This document shows positions 39,100-50,102 of a DNA stretch of 64,000 bases, in pieces. The notes below the pieces were generated by a model. The model had not been told where the DNA came from and searched no databases. It saw nothing but the letters and a program-made list of their open reading frames with translations. Position numbers and translations under genes: made by a program. The stretch's first letter is position 1. Each line of letters starts with the position of its first letter. This stretch comes from Tetraselmis striata (Eukaryota > Chlorophyta > Chlorodendrophyceae > Chlorodendrales > Chlorodendraceae), in NCBI GenBank assembly GCA_006384855.1, contig VCJN01000185.1, positions 35,001 through 99,000 of the forward strand. Direction: 5' to 3'.

Positions 39100-40745
39100 C
39101 AGCAAGCGGCCCTGACAGTAACCGCTTCCAAGGCCGCCTCTTACGCGCTGCGACAGCGTTCCTGGTGACTGATCCTCCAAGTGAGGGTCGCCTTGGTGAA
39201 GTCCGTGAGCGTTCCCCTGAGTACTGCGATTCCATGTTCCGCGTTGCCGATTGCCGCCCATTTGGCCTTCCGGCGGCTCATGTCCTCTCCCTTGGCGAGC
39301 CATGCCCTTGTGCTTTTTGCTCCTTGTCGGTACAAGGCATGCTGGCCCGTTTTGAGGAAGTTGGCGCGAAATTCATTCCTTCAGCCTGGGCGGTCGCGTA
39401 CGCTGATCACGTGGCACGTTGCTATGGGGGCGACTCCGTCCAACCACGCCGCACACGTTCGGCGAGCACATGGCCTTTCCGACGTTTGCCACGACGTGAA
39501 GTCCGCCCTGGGCGTGGGTGTCCAGATCCTCACGGACCCGTCGGCGCTTGTTTCTCTTCCGAAGAGCAGCGACGGCCGGCAGGCCGATGTTGGGCTTTTT
39601 GGGTATGGTGGTATCCGCGGGAACACGGTTGCTGTCGATACCACCATTGCCCCTATCCTCGGCGTGTCAAGCTCGGATCCAACGACTGCATGGCGGGCTG
39701 CGGAGCGCCACAAAATCCAGAAGTAGGACGAGGGTGTCCAAAACGCCGCCGGCATGCTTCTCTTTGTTCCTTTCGCCGTTTCCGAGTTCGGCTCGCTGGC
39801 CCCGCACGCAGAGACCTTCTTGGTGGAGCTCGCGAAAGCTAGCCACATACACACTGGCCAAAAAATCGGCCAATTCTTGTCTGCGTGGCGCCGCCGTTTC
39901 TCCTTGCTCATCAACATGGCACATGCAGACGGCGTTCTTGGCGGGGTCGCGGACGCGCGCGCGGCACGTGATGGTGCTCATGCGCCTGCGTCGCATCGCT
40001 CGTCGGCATGTGTTGCTATGATCCGGGTCATTGGTTGCAAGCGTCCTCGCCGCGGCTGATGGCCTACACCGGGGCGGTGGTCCCTTTGGTTCCTGGCAGC
40101 TTCGCGACTTCGTGGTTCCCTTGGCTCCTCCTTGGTTCTTGGCTCCCTGTCCTCCTGCTCGACCTTGGTTTTAGGCTTACACACCGGTTTTCCGGGTACT
40201 CGCTAAATGTAATCCTCCCGGGGTTTAAGCTGTGTATAGCGGGGTCACAATCCTGAGATGCAACTACCGAAACGAGTGTGAATAGTGATTAGCTAGTGTC
40301 CGGTTGATACACTCAAATATAACGTTATTTGATCAAAACTCAGAGCCCACGTGACCACCTGTCTCGCCAACCCAGCATCCCGCCCCACCGATGCCATTCG
40401 GACACACCGGCCGGCACCACCACGCACATACCGCGGTAGCAGCGCGCTAACGTAGGCATATGGTAGTGTTCAGGTGCTTCGTCTTATGTGTCGCGGGCAG
40501 GGATGGGGCTGGCGGCGGGATGAAGAGGGAGGCGCGCGAGCGGTCGCGTGCTTATATTACGCACGCAGCGCGTGCCACGTAGCCAAACAGCGTTGCCAGC
40601 TACACATCTCGGATTTGAGACCCGGTTACGGTCTTCAGAAACGAGTACCTACGCGAACCGGTGTGTATGTCTCTTTTTTGCTGGCAACTTACATAGTTGC
40701 TGTTAGTTCTCTTTGTAGTGCTCATGTGTTAAAACCCTGATGTGA
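39100..40745 (+). mobile_element. LINE-like fragment, family A copy 1 (C-terminal region and 3' tail)
   Basis: Plus-strand frames (39181-39726, continuing 39727-40059) encode the post-RT region of an algal LINE-type polyprotein: HALVLFAPCRYKACWPVLRK, VGVQILTDPSALVSLPK, VAVDTTIAPILGVSSSD, AERHKIQK, then LLFVPFAVSEFGSLAPHAET and LSAWRRRFSLLINMAHADG. A TAG at 39724 separates the two parts. The 3' tail (about 40060-40179 and 40668-40745) matches 51970-52180 on the opposite strand. No RT domain is attached, so the copy is 5'-truncated. A MITE interrupts the tail at 40180-40665. Confidence 0.7.
40180..40665. mobile_element. 486-bp MITE with TA target-site duplication
   Basis: The element starts CACACCGGTT and ends AACCGGTGTG. 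The imperfect terminal inverted repeats continue inward with GGTACTCG shared on both sides, and similarity (GTAA.C..GGG..T.AA..) persists for roughly 60 bp. TA flanks both ends (40178-40179 and 40666-40667). The sister LINE copy at 52043-52044 retains the uninterrupted site (reverse complement GGCT-TA-TGTCTC), which fixes both borders exactly. It has no coding capacity. The TA duplication points to a Tc1/mariner-type transposase in trans (inference). Confidence 0.85.
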
Positions 40746-40859
40746 CAAATGAAATAAATTAGCACACCTATTGGTGTAAATTACAAAAAGGCCAGTAACA
40801 AATCCACCGCTAAAAGCGATACGAAAAGATCAACAGTTCAACACCGCAAGCCGCCTAAA

Positions 40860-41935
40860 GCGGCCCGCATCCCACACGAGGCGGGATGGATGAGTGATGC
40901 GCTCACGGCTCAGAGTCCGGGCCACGTGTGCACATGTGTTAGAGGGTGATCCACGGACGCGCTTTGCATCTTCGGCAACGGGATGGCGGACGAATTTGCG
41001 CCGTCTCCCGAGGCAGCGAACACGCTCTCGAGCCGCCACCAAGCTCAGGACTCCGAGAAAACCTCTTGCGCGTAAGGCCTCCTGGTGAGCCCGGGTGGTG
41101 CACCATATGCCCCGCGATGAGAGGGCGTCACGATCCGCGGTCAAGCATGCGACACCGCGCACAGTGTGCGGCGCACCCCCTTGCTCACCTCACCCACTAC
41201 TGTGACGAAGACCATGCCCATGTACTCCGACCTATCCATGATGTCTCGAAGAGGGCCCTCTGTCCCGGCTCCGTGTAGTGCCACGTCGCATCCCTAACTA
41301 CGAGCCCCCGTTGTATGTCGCCTAGCAGGGAGCGCTCAAACCGATCCACATCCGTGGCCCGGCCGGGGCACCGCAGTGTACTTGACCCCGTACCGCATAG
41401 TCTTGAACTCCAACAACGTCGGTGTACTTCGAGCTTCGAGGATAATAGCTCTCGGTCACGACGCTGAACGCCGGAAGGGAGTTGCGTCCGGCACCATGTC
41501 CTTGAGGTCATCCATGGCGGGTAGGGTGTTGCCGAGAGGCACTGCATGATGGAACAAGTCGTCCACCTCCCGGTGTACACCGATACCCAAGTCATGGACA
41601 CAATGATCGCGGAAGGCGTCTGCGATAGCGTCGTGCTATACACGCCGGTGAGCGTCTCCATGTGCCGGGAGGGACATGACGAGCGCGTCGCCATAGAGGT
41701 CGACAGTGACGGGGATGTGCTTTGTCAAGGGCAGAATGATCTGGCTCCCAGCCGCCACCGGGGCCATGCATGGGCTAGGCAAAAAGAAGTACCCGGCGGC
41801 GACCTCCCGCAGCTCATGTGGAGTCATGACCGTCCGCGCCATGAGGATGGCCACCGTCCACATGCCCGACGCCGCGTCGAACAAGATGCATTCACTACAT
41901 GTGAAGCCGAGAGTTGTTGGCATGGTCTAGAAATA
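40860..41935 (-). pseudogene. Retroelement-related ORF remnant, family B copy 1
   Basis: Minus-strand pieces in shifting frames: ARTVMTPHELREVAAGYFFL, HIPVTVDLYGDALVMSLPAH, then AFRDHCVHDLGIGVHREVDD, NTLPAMDDLKDMVPDATP, then FKTMRYGVKYTAV and GEVSKGVRRTL. A second copy at 56218-56690 on the plus strand encodes the matching FKTMQYGIKYTAV and VFGTVGEVSQGVRRTW, so the sequence was once a conserved protein. I recognise the general style of algal retroelement accessory or RT-downstream regions but cannot name a family. Stops and frameshifts show decay. Confidence 0.5.
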
Positions 41936-42114
41936 CCGTCAGCTCTTTTTGTGAGACCGACGCAGCCTCCCCTTTCGCTCCATCACGCGGGCATCCGCGT
42001 CGCTGAGGTGGCCAGCAATAGCCGTTTGGAGGCGGCCTCACGCCTCACGCCTCACGCCTCGCGCACCGCCGCGGCGTAGCTAGTGGATACACAAGCTTCG
42101 TTGAGGAAGTGGTC

Positions 42115-42740
42115 TTACCGGCGGGCGGAATAAGTTGCTTTGAGGCCGCCTCGGCCAAGTACAAACTCAAGCTGTGGGTCAAAGAAACTAGGGTTGGGGG
42201 TGTTGGTGTCGGAATTCCTAGTGAGGAACCAAGGGGGGAAGCTATTCGTGCAGCCGATGAAGATGGACGGCATCACGAACGGTAGCCATGCGGCGGATGC
42301 CATCGCCCTTCAACCGAGTGGCGGGGAGGTGAAGCCTGATGCTGCTCGCCATATATATGGCCACTGCATCCTCGCTCAAAGTAGTCGCCTCTGCTGCCAT
42401 GGGGTCGGGGCCGTGCAAAAGCTCCGCCAAGAAATTGGTGACCACCGGATTGGTGTCGGTGCCGTACGTGGAGGGATGGAAAGAGACCCCCAGCACCCGC
42501 TTGACCGCCGTGAGAACAGTGGCATCCACCGCCTCCGCGAAGGCCTCCACCTCGGACGGGAGGCAGTTGCGGAGCCAATATACCCCGCCATGTGCTGCAT
42601 GCAATGCTTGAGCATGACCCATGCGTGGTGATGCAGGGCGTTGCGTCCGCCGCCAGGCAACGGCCCACCAGAAGCGAAGAATCATGGGTGCGGCAGGCCC
42701 GGCGGCACCGCCCCCACCTCCACATCGTGGACGCTGGTAA
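42115..42740 (-). pseudogene. LINE polymerase remnant, thumb/connection part
   Basis: Minus-strand frames give YWLRNCLPSEVEAFAEAVDA, VLTAVKRVLGV, IRLHLPATRLKGDGIRRMA and then FPPWFLTRNSDTNTPNPSFF. The pattern (ALHAAHGG..YWLR, then RLHLPxTRLKGxGIR) is that of the region following the RT palm in LINE-type ORF2 proteins. It lies downstream, on the same strand, of the RT palm at 44215-45200 and is probably the same element split by 42741-44214. Confidence 0.55.
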
Positions 42741-44214
42741 CCCCTAAGACCCGTGCCCGGCTGGATGCGGCAGGGGGCTTAGCGGGCGGGGTGGTCGGCT
42801 GTGCCGGGTCCTTGGATCCTGCGACGATGGGGAGCCCTACGGGGGGCTTTTCAAAATAATACTTGTAGACCGGGTAGCGCCTTATGGCGCCGCGGGGGCA
42901 GCAGCCTTGTATACGGGGCTGCTAAAAATAATTACAATACGACCTCGGCCTTGCGTCGGCCTCTCCAAGATCCGCTTGCGGGTAGGGAGGGGGGTCTGTA
43001 CGACTCGGACGGGGGCAGCCTACTCGCGAAGGCTGTTCGAAATAAAATCGTGTTCTCGTACCTCGTACGACCCGCGACCGATCTGTTAAAGGTCTGGCGT
43101 ACCCCCCATCCATTGAGTTCCACATGTGAATCACTCGAATCCCGGCCTAGTATAGCGGAGTGTTCGACGGCGCCCTACGGCCGAACCGTTCGGAACGCCC
43201 GACGTCGGCCCACATATCGGGCCAGTCGCCGCAATACGCACCCGCCGCATTGACACCACTTCTAACAACAAGCCCACCGTTGACGGAGCCTACCGTCGTA
43301 TAACAGAAAATGCGACATGATGCAAGCATCTTCGGCCTTCTTGACTCGCCGTATGTTCCCGCATAGCGCCTATTTTTCATCCGTCCCATGGGAACGGGCA
43401 AGGGCGCGCGGGAGCGCCAGGAGACATGGTCCCGGCACTTAAAGGCGGGGCGGGCGTTTGGGGCCGGAGAGGCCGGGCATGGCAGCGACTCGGGGACCCG
43501 GAGACAGGAGCCGGAGTGCCCTGAGGGAGTCGCAGCCATGCCGCGGGAGGAGTCAGCTGGCGGTAAGCTGGGTCTGGCCCTGGACGGGCGGCTACGGCGA
43601 CGAGGCGTGCTGCGGAGGCGAGCGGCGCGCGGACGAGCTGGACCGACTTGCCGACCACGGAGCGACGACGCGCGGACGGGGGGCGGGGGGGGGGGGGGGG
43701 GGGGCGGGGGGGGGGCGGGGAGTGTACCTGCCTTTCCCCCTCCAGACCGCCTTGGGGATCTTACCGCAAGAGCTCAAGCGGGCGAGATGGAGGCAGCATC
43801 GGCGGACCGCGGCCGATACAGGCGGACCGCCACAGCCGGCGTGGTGCTTGGGGCGATGAGCGCCGCGACTTGCGGGATATTATCAGCGATGGTGGCAGGT
43901 GGAGCCAAGACGCACGACGACCGAAGATTGCGTGGTGCCGGTGTATTACCAGTGTACATGAAACCTTTTCGGAGGCGGGGCGAGAACTGCATTCGTAATT
44001 CTCGTATTGCCAAATAGCGGTAGTCGCTCGTACTATCGACTACCCATAGTTATCCGAAAATAACACAGCTATTGATCACGTGATGGAAGGAGGCGGGGTT
44101 TGGAAACGAAAGAGGATGGCCGGAAGCTTGAGATGTAATTACTCTTTATGTGTTCCCTACTACGGTTAGAGATGGCAAGCCCTAAGAGCAACTCAGTCTT
44201 GGCGGTGGAGAGCA
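42741..44214. other. 1.5 kb apparently inserted between two halves of a LINE pol remnant
   Basis: Separates the RT palm fragment (44215-45200) from its thumb/connection part (42115-42740). The GC-rich portion 43380-43990 has long ORFs on both strands, but these run through poly-G (about 43689-43717) and show no recognisable domains. I did not find terminal repeats. Confidence 0.35.
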
Positions 44215-45200
44215 ACAGACTAGCACGTTGTAATCATTTCAATTTCAATTTGCATGGCGTGGGTGTACCGCGACGGTTGGGCTTGGCAGATAGAAGCTTG
44301 CTCAGGCTGGCGTCCACCTCCTCGTGTAGCTCCTCCGCCTTGCCGCGCATATGTAGGCATGCACATATATTTCCGGCATGCACATATATTCCCTGGCGAT
44401 CCGAGCGGCACGTTGAGGACCAGGGTGCCGTGGTGGCCACCCGGCTCGGTCCACTCGATGTCGACCATAGCCTCAAGATGCGCGGCCTCCATGTCCGCGA
44501 TGTCCGCGTGCATCTTGTCAAAGCGCACCTCAAGTTCCACGGACGCCTTGATGGACGTGCGGAAGGCGTGAAGGGCCGGCCAAACGTGCTCATGGAGGCC
44601 CACCAAATATCCATCGTCGGCGTAGAAGGGCGCCACCCCGTGTGTGACCTCCAACGTACTGTCGCACTGTTGCACCTCGGGGTGAATCGCGACGCAGAAG
44701 GAAGTCGTGGCCAACGGCGCACCATATTACACGCCGTCCTCCGACCGCAGAGGGGCCAAACGATCGTCCACGAGCAGAAACGAATCCATGGAGAGGGAAG
44801 CTAGGAGCGCAGGGATGGCATGGTGTAGAGGAGAGCAATCGATGTGGCGTTCATTTGGATGATGGTGCGCCACGCTTCGTTATTGCAAGCGTTGCGAAGG
44901 TCGGTGTGGACGATAACGACACGTGGGCCAAGTTTCTTGGCGACGAGGCGGACGCCGTGGATGAGCACATAGTCCTCGGCGGAAATGCCGACGGCGAGCT
45001 GAGACGGTGCAAGCACCGACACATACGCCTCCTTCATGTTGTCCACCACATCCCGGTGAGCACCGCTCCGCCTCCCCGACTACCACATGATGCCGCACGT
45101 CCGGGGCCCCGCCCTCGCTTACCTTCTTGACAAAAGCCACAAGCCTAGCTGAGGCGAAGAGCCGGTTGAAGCACTCTGACAGGCGATCTTGGAGTGCCGA
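44215..45200 (-). pseudogene. LINE-type reverse transcriptase remnant
   Basis: Minus strand, frameshifted. LSECFNRLFASARLVAFVKK is the RT N-terminal block. DYVLIHGVRLVAKKLGPRVV and HTDLRNACNNEAWRTII form the first catalytic block, where the motif expected as D-x-x-NA-[FY]N reads DLRNACN. ATTSFCVAIHPEVQQCDSTL and VAPFYADDGYLVGLHEHVW form the second catalytic block, with YADD intact. Stops and frame changes separate the blocks. The palm motifs leave little doubt about the class. Confidence 0.7.
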
Positions 45201-45360
45201 CGGCGTTTCGGACACCCTTGTCATACTTCTGGATTTTGTGGCGCTCTGCGGCCCCCAATGCAACCGTTGGATCCGAGCTTGAGACTCCGAGGATAGGGGC
45301 AATGGTGGTATCGATAGCAACTGTGTTACCGCGGATACCACCATACCCGGATACAATAAG
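45201..45360 (-). repeat. LINE family A fragment, third copy
   Basis: On the minus strand this reads nearly the same as 39601-39770 plus: SGYGGIRGNTVAIDTTIAPI and GAAERHKIQKYDKGVRNAVG. It lies immediately 5' of the RT N-terminal block of 44215-45200, the reverse of the normal order in such elements. Confidence 0.75.
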
Positions 45361-46766
45361 CACCATTATATAAATAGAAGAAATCCTATAGTATAGTCGC
45401 TAGTACTACTGAAATAAGTAGCATATAAGTAACACCCACCTCGCAGTTGCCGTAGTGGGCGTTTCCTTCCTATTATAGGTGATTTCCCGATCGACTTCAA
45501 TCTGCAGCTAGCCCATGTAAGGCGCAATATCGCAATTTGGCCATATTAAGGAAAATTCTCCCTTTTCCTGACCGAGTGTTGGAATGATGCCCCTTATTCT
45601 GAATGCGGATATGGAAACCTTAGTTATCTCTTGGACAGCCTACCACTGTTCGCACGATCTGATTTGGACACCGGACGGCTGATTAGCAGCCGGTCGTCCA
45701 AGGTGGGATGGTTGGGCATCGAGAGAAAAACGACTCAAAGGATATCTGGCCACACCCGCCATGTACTAGAAACTATTGATATCACGCATCTCTGCCCACC
45801 GGGTGTCCGATCCCACCTCATCGGATACCATGCCTGAATGCGGCCTCAGCTAGCACCTCTAAAACTCTCTAAGCACGAGGCAAGGGGCTCAACGCGATTG
45901 TTTTCGGCCTCCCTTCTAAGGATGGCGGCGAAATGAGCGTCGCGGCGCGTCTACTCGGTGGGTGATTGGGGGAGCGTCCGCGATCGATCCCCGCGTGCGC
46001 GCGATGGATACTACTGCACTAAATACTATTAGGGGCGATACCGCGCGTGGTTGCAATCATTCCACAGCCGCAGAGACGGCGGCATCACGCAACAGCGGCA
46101 ATATAAGCCGTAAGCAAGCCACAAAAGTTGATAAGGGGTCCAACTTCCTACTATATAGTCTGCGTGCATGCTTTACTACGGCAAGTGTGTGCGGTCGGTC
46201 GCAATAATAGCGCGCGCGCGCGCGGGGGGGGGGGGGGGGGGGGGGTAGACGCGTGTTCCGCCCTCCGCAGCCACCGGCATCGTCCCTCTTCCGCCAGCTT
46301 CCACCCAGTCAAGGCACCCGCCATAGCTTAACCAAGCATTTAACAATTCCCCAGGGGACGGTCCCCATGGTTTACACATCTTCTAGGACAAGTTGTTGGC
46401 CATAGTCAAGTCGTATGTGGGAACCCCAGTGGCTAGACGCGCTAATAATGTAGCGCTTCCGGCGCATCTGCGACCTACCCATGCATTGGCACGACCACGC
46501 TCGCGCGGACGGGATACTCGACACGTGGCCAGCTCACCCTAGCAAGCCCTAGAACTGGGTTGTATGCTGCGCCACACAGCTTAGGAAACAATCAACTTTT
46601 CGCGAAATTCTGACAGGAAAGGTAGGTTTCAAGAATAAAGAGTGGGGGCGCAGGCACCTTGCCGAAAAGTTGCTTTGGCATAATTACAAGTCTTTTAGAG
46701 AGGTCAGAGGGCCTAAGAGACAGACCCGTGAAGTTGAACAAAGTCAGGACATGGTGGCTGTGGCTG
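45361..46766. other. Intergenic, no gene seen
   Basis: 1.4 kb without supported coding sequence. (CG)n followed by about 22 G occurs at 46210-46245. No other element is recognised. Confidence 0.4.
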
Positions 46767-47087
46767 TGGCGGTGCGACCCCATGGTGGTTGCGCCGCGAC
46801 AAAGAAAATTGGGGACAGACAAGCCCCCTATATAGTGCTTTTTAGCACACGACGAAGCAGCATCCGCGGCAGCGCCTCTCGGGATGGCTGCGTCGGGAGC
46901 CGCACGTGGAGGTGCCGTACGGGAGTACGATGTTGATGCAACTCATCGAGGCGCTGCGGGTCTATGCAGCCCCCTCGGGCGGTAGGGCATACTCTATCGC
47001 ACCGGACATATCACCGTGTTTGTGCCGTACCGCGCCTACCAAGTAGATGAGGAGGGAAAAAAACCCCCAGCACCTACTGGTAGTAAA
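46767..47087 (-). repeat. LTR-like direct repeat (inner, right end by element orientation)
   Basis: Partner of 49095-49409, with collinear blocks including GACAAAGAAA, GCAGC.CC..CGGGATGGCTGCG and GCATACTC.AT. The two copies are alike over about 300 bp with modest divergence. Confidence 0.75.
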
Positions 47088-47329
47088 CATTTCAAGGCAT
47101 GATGGGGGCGCATGCACATTGCCAACATGTCTCGGGCGCCGTTTGCAAGGCGGCGGCTGGGTGGGACAACAATGACCGCCCACGACAAAAACGGCTGTCT
47201 ACCGTCGCACGGCGGGGCGTGCGAAGGGTGGGCGGGGGGGGGGGGGGGGGGTGGGGTGGGGGGCGGGGGGGGGGGGGGGGGGGGAAGCAGACGATGTATG
47301 TAGTAGTTTGTAGCCAGCTCCATGCAGCG

Positions 47330-48720
47330 ACGGCTTGGTGATGGCGTCGACCTGCTGAGTGTCCAGGGGGCTGCAAAAGCAGCATGGGCACGATGTGCGG
47401 CGGCGGATCGTTGGCGCCGACCAACTGCGTGCCCATGCCGTGACAGTCGTTGGGGCGCGGGATGCGGTGGCGGAACGATGGGGCCGGCCAACCGCGTGTC
47501 CGATCTACGGAGGCGACCAGGGAAAATGGTGAATGGACGTCCCTCCGTACGACTTGCTATGTGTCTGGGCTGCGGAAGTGACCATGGCACAGGGTACAGT
47601 GACGGCCCGTTTGCGCCGACCTTCTGCGTGCGCATGCCGCGGAAGCGAACGAGGCGCATGGTGCAGTGGCGGCCCGTTGGCGTGGGCATGTCGTGGAGGC
47701 GACCGAGGCATATGGTACAGGGACGCATGACGGCGCCGATCAGCTGCGTGCCTAGGCCGCGGATGCGACCTCGGCACATGGTGCAGTGATGGTCTGTTGG
47801 CGGCGCCGACAAGCTGCGTGCCTGGGCCGGGGAGACGACCAGGGCATACGGTGCAGTGACGGCCCGTTGACGCCGACCAGCTGCGCGCGCGGGCCGCGGA
47901 AGCGACCGAGGCGCATGGTGCAGTGGCGGCCTGCTGGCGCCGACCAACTGCGTGCGCGGGTCGCGGAAGCCACCATGGCACATGGCGGTGCAGTGACGCT
48001 GCACAAGCGACCGAGGCGCAGAATGCAGTGGCGGCCCGTTATTTGGCGCCGATCAACTGTGTGCCCGGGTCGCGGAAGCGACCATGGCACATGGCGCAGT
48101 GGCGGCATGATGGCGCCGGCCAACTGCGTACCCGAGACTGCGACAGCAACCGAGGCACAGCGTGCAGCGGCGGCCCGTGGGCGCCGATCAGCTCCGTGCC
48201 TGGGCCGCGGAGGCGACGACCGGGAGACATGATGCAATGGCGGCCCGGTGGCGCCGACCAGCTGTATGCGCCGGCCGCGGAAGCGGCTGGGGTACATGGT
48301 GCAGTGACGGCCCGCTGGCACCGACCAACTGCGTGCGCGGCCGCGGAGGCGATCGGGGAGCGCAATGCATGGCTTGACGGCACCGACCATCTGCGTGACC
48401 GGGCCGCGGAAAAGACCGCGGCATCTGGTGCAGCGACGGCCAATTGGTGCCGACCAACTGTATGTGTGTGCATGCCGCGGAAGCGACCGGGGCACATGGT
48501 GCAGTGACGCCGGGTATGGCGGCGACCAACTGCGTGTTCGGAGCTTCGAAGGCTGTTGAAACACGACGTGCAGCGGCGGCCCGTCGGCGCCGGCCAGCTG
48601 CGTGCTTAGGCCGCGGAGGCAACCGGGAGGCACATGGCGCGGGGACGGCTTGATGGCGCCGATCAGCGCGGGTGCCCGGGGGAGGAGTACAGTACGGCAT
48701 GTTGGCGCCGACCAGATCTG
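47330..48720. repeat. ~66-bp GC-rich minisatellite, about 20 units
   Basis: Each unit carries variants of GGCGCCGACCAACTGCGTGC, then GGGCCGCGGAAGCGACC, then GGGCACATGGTGCAGTGACGGCCCG (spacing between successive unit starts 63-73 bp, most often 66 or 69). Units are diverged, so the array is old. On the minus strand all three frames stay open for long distances (47752-48897, 47036-48004, 47505-47981) because the unit lacks stops, giving ~22-residue repeats such as TQLVGANGPSLHHVP. I treat these as non-coding. Confidence 0.85.
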
Positions 48721-49094
48721 TTCTTGGGGCTGCGAGGGGCAGCCTGATTGTGGCGCGGAGGAGCGCGTTGAAGCCGCAGGTCCCACCGGCTCAGTAATCG
48801 TTCCTGCCCGGGAATGGCGGTCTTCTTTATTGGCGAGCCAAAGGCCAACGGCATGGGAGGCTCTTGTGTCGCGAAGCGTGAAGAGCGTCCCCCCCAAATC
48901 AGTCGAACAGTTGTCCGTTTAGGACACTGGTTGTCGGCGCGAAGAGCCGGCGCACGCACGGTGCCTTCTATAGACGAGCGTCGACCACCTCCCGGCCAGC
49001 GAGACATGTCCTCGAGCTGGGCACGGGGCATCACTTCTAAGCGACTTGTAAAACCAAAGACCTTGCATATCACGAAGACACGAGCTCTGTCGCA

Positions 49095-49409
49095 GTGCGA
49101 CCCCATGGTGGCTGCGCCGCGACAAAGAAAGGTGGGACAGACAAGCTCACCCCCTTGTGCTTTTTAGCACACGAAGAAGCAACATCCGGGGCAGCGCCAC
49201 CCGGGATGGCTGCGTTGGGAACCGCACTGCATGGAGGTGCCGTACGGGAGTTCGATGTTGATGCGGCTCCTCGAGGCGCTTCGGGTCTATGCCGCCCCCT
49301 CGGACGGCAGGGCATACTCCATAGCACCGGACATATCACCGTGTTTGTGCCGTATTAAGCGACGAGGGAAAGAAAACCCCGACTACTGGTACTACTGGTA
49401 GTACAAGTG
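49095..49409 (-). repeat. LTR-like direct repeat (outer copy)
   Basis: Partner of 46767-47087. Its far end has a duplicated TACTGGTACTACTGGTAGTA. It abuts the CCCCTATAGTGAAC array without a gap. Confidence 0.75.
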
Positions 49410-49607
49410 ACACTACCCCTATAGTGAACACCCCTATAGTGAATATACCCCGATAATAAACGGGGGGGGGGGGGGGGGGGGTCGGGGGGGGGGGGGGGGG
49501 GGGGAGACGGAACGCTTAACACCGTGTAAGCTATCCCTATAGTGAACAGTTGCTATAGTGAACCTACCCCTATAGTCAACGGGGGGGGGGGGGGGGGGGG
49601 GGGGACG
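49402..49607. repeat. Left array of CCCCTATAGTGAAC units with poly-G
   Basis: Five or six copies of C.C.CTATAGTGAAC (for example 49416-49431, 49432-49446, 49533-49548, 49567-49580) alternate with long G runs (about 49460-49503 and 49580-49603). Confidence 0.8.
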
Positions 49608-50102
49608 TGGCGGTGGACGCGGGCGTGGCCGCGAAGGTGAGCTCGAGTGACGGTGTGGGGCGCCTTTCGTCGGAGCTGCTGGAGCTTTGCGAGGCCACCT
49701 TTCGGTGACCGCCGCAAAGCGCATCCTTGCAGCTCAACGGCGGGATGAGCGCCCTGTGTCAGGACCTCACCCCCACACCTTACAGACTTCATTTAGACCT
49801 TCCTCGGTGCGGCGCTTCTTGCAGCTACAGCCGAGTGCGGCTCAACCATCCGCACACCTGCACATGGCGGCTCAACCAACCGCCTCCCGTACCATTCCAT
49901 CACTGCGTCCGTCGGTTGTTACATTGCGTGTTACAACTGGTTCGCAACGACCAAGCTTCGCGCGTGTAAGTTACGCGCGTGACAGGCGCTACGAGCGCGA
50001 AGGGCGCGCGGGGCGGCCCTCCTACCCGAACCTAGCCCCGCAACCCGTACGGGTGCTACTGCAAACCCGTCCAGCAACTACCGGCCAACGGCCGGGAACC
50101 TA

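Larger units (their letters stand above)
46767..49409 (-). mobile_element. LTR-like element with minisatellite core
   Basis: Two direct repeats of about 315-320 bp (46767-47087 and 49095-49409) bound 2.0 kb, most of which is a ~66-bp minisatellite. The repeats share CGACCCCATGGTGG, CTTTTTAGCACACGA, GAGGTGCCGTACGGGAGT, GGACATATCACCGTGTTTG and an end resembling TACTGGTAGTA. Read on the minus strand their outer end (TGTACTACCAGTAGT..., then AGTCGGGGTTTTCTTTC) matches the outer end of the LTR-like repeat at 11819 (TGTTTACTTCCAGTAGTCGG, then GGTTTCCTTTC). So the two elements belong to related families and this one lies on the minus strand. No polymerase is encoded. Confidence 0.6.

Noticed and set aside
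43388-44017. 209-codon plus-strand ORF
   Set aside because: It crosses a poly-G run, overlaps an equally long ORF on the other strand, lies inside transposon debris and has no recognisable domain.
47330-48720. CRISPR-like array
   Set aside because: Units are contiguous, diverged and about 66 bp with no unique spacers. The genome is eukaryotic.
47036-48897. Long minus-strand ORFs of 322 and 381 codons
   Set aside because: They are translations of a minisatellite open in all frames, with no domain and no consistent frame across units.
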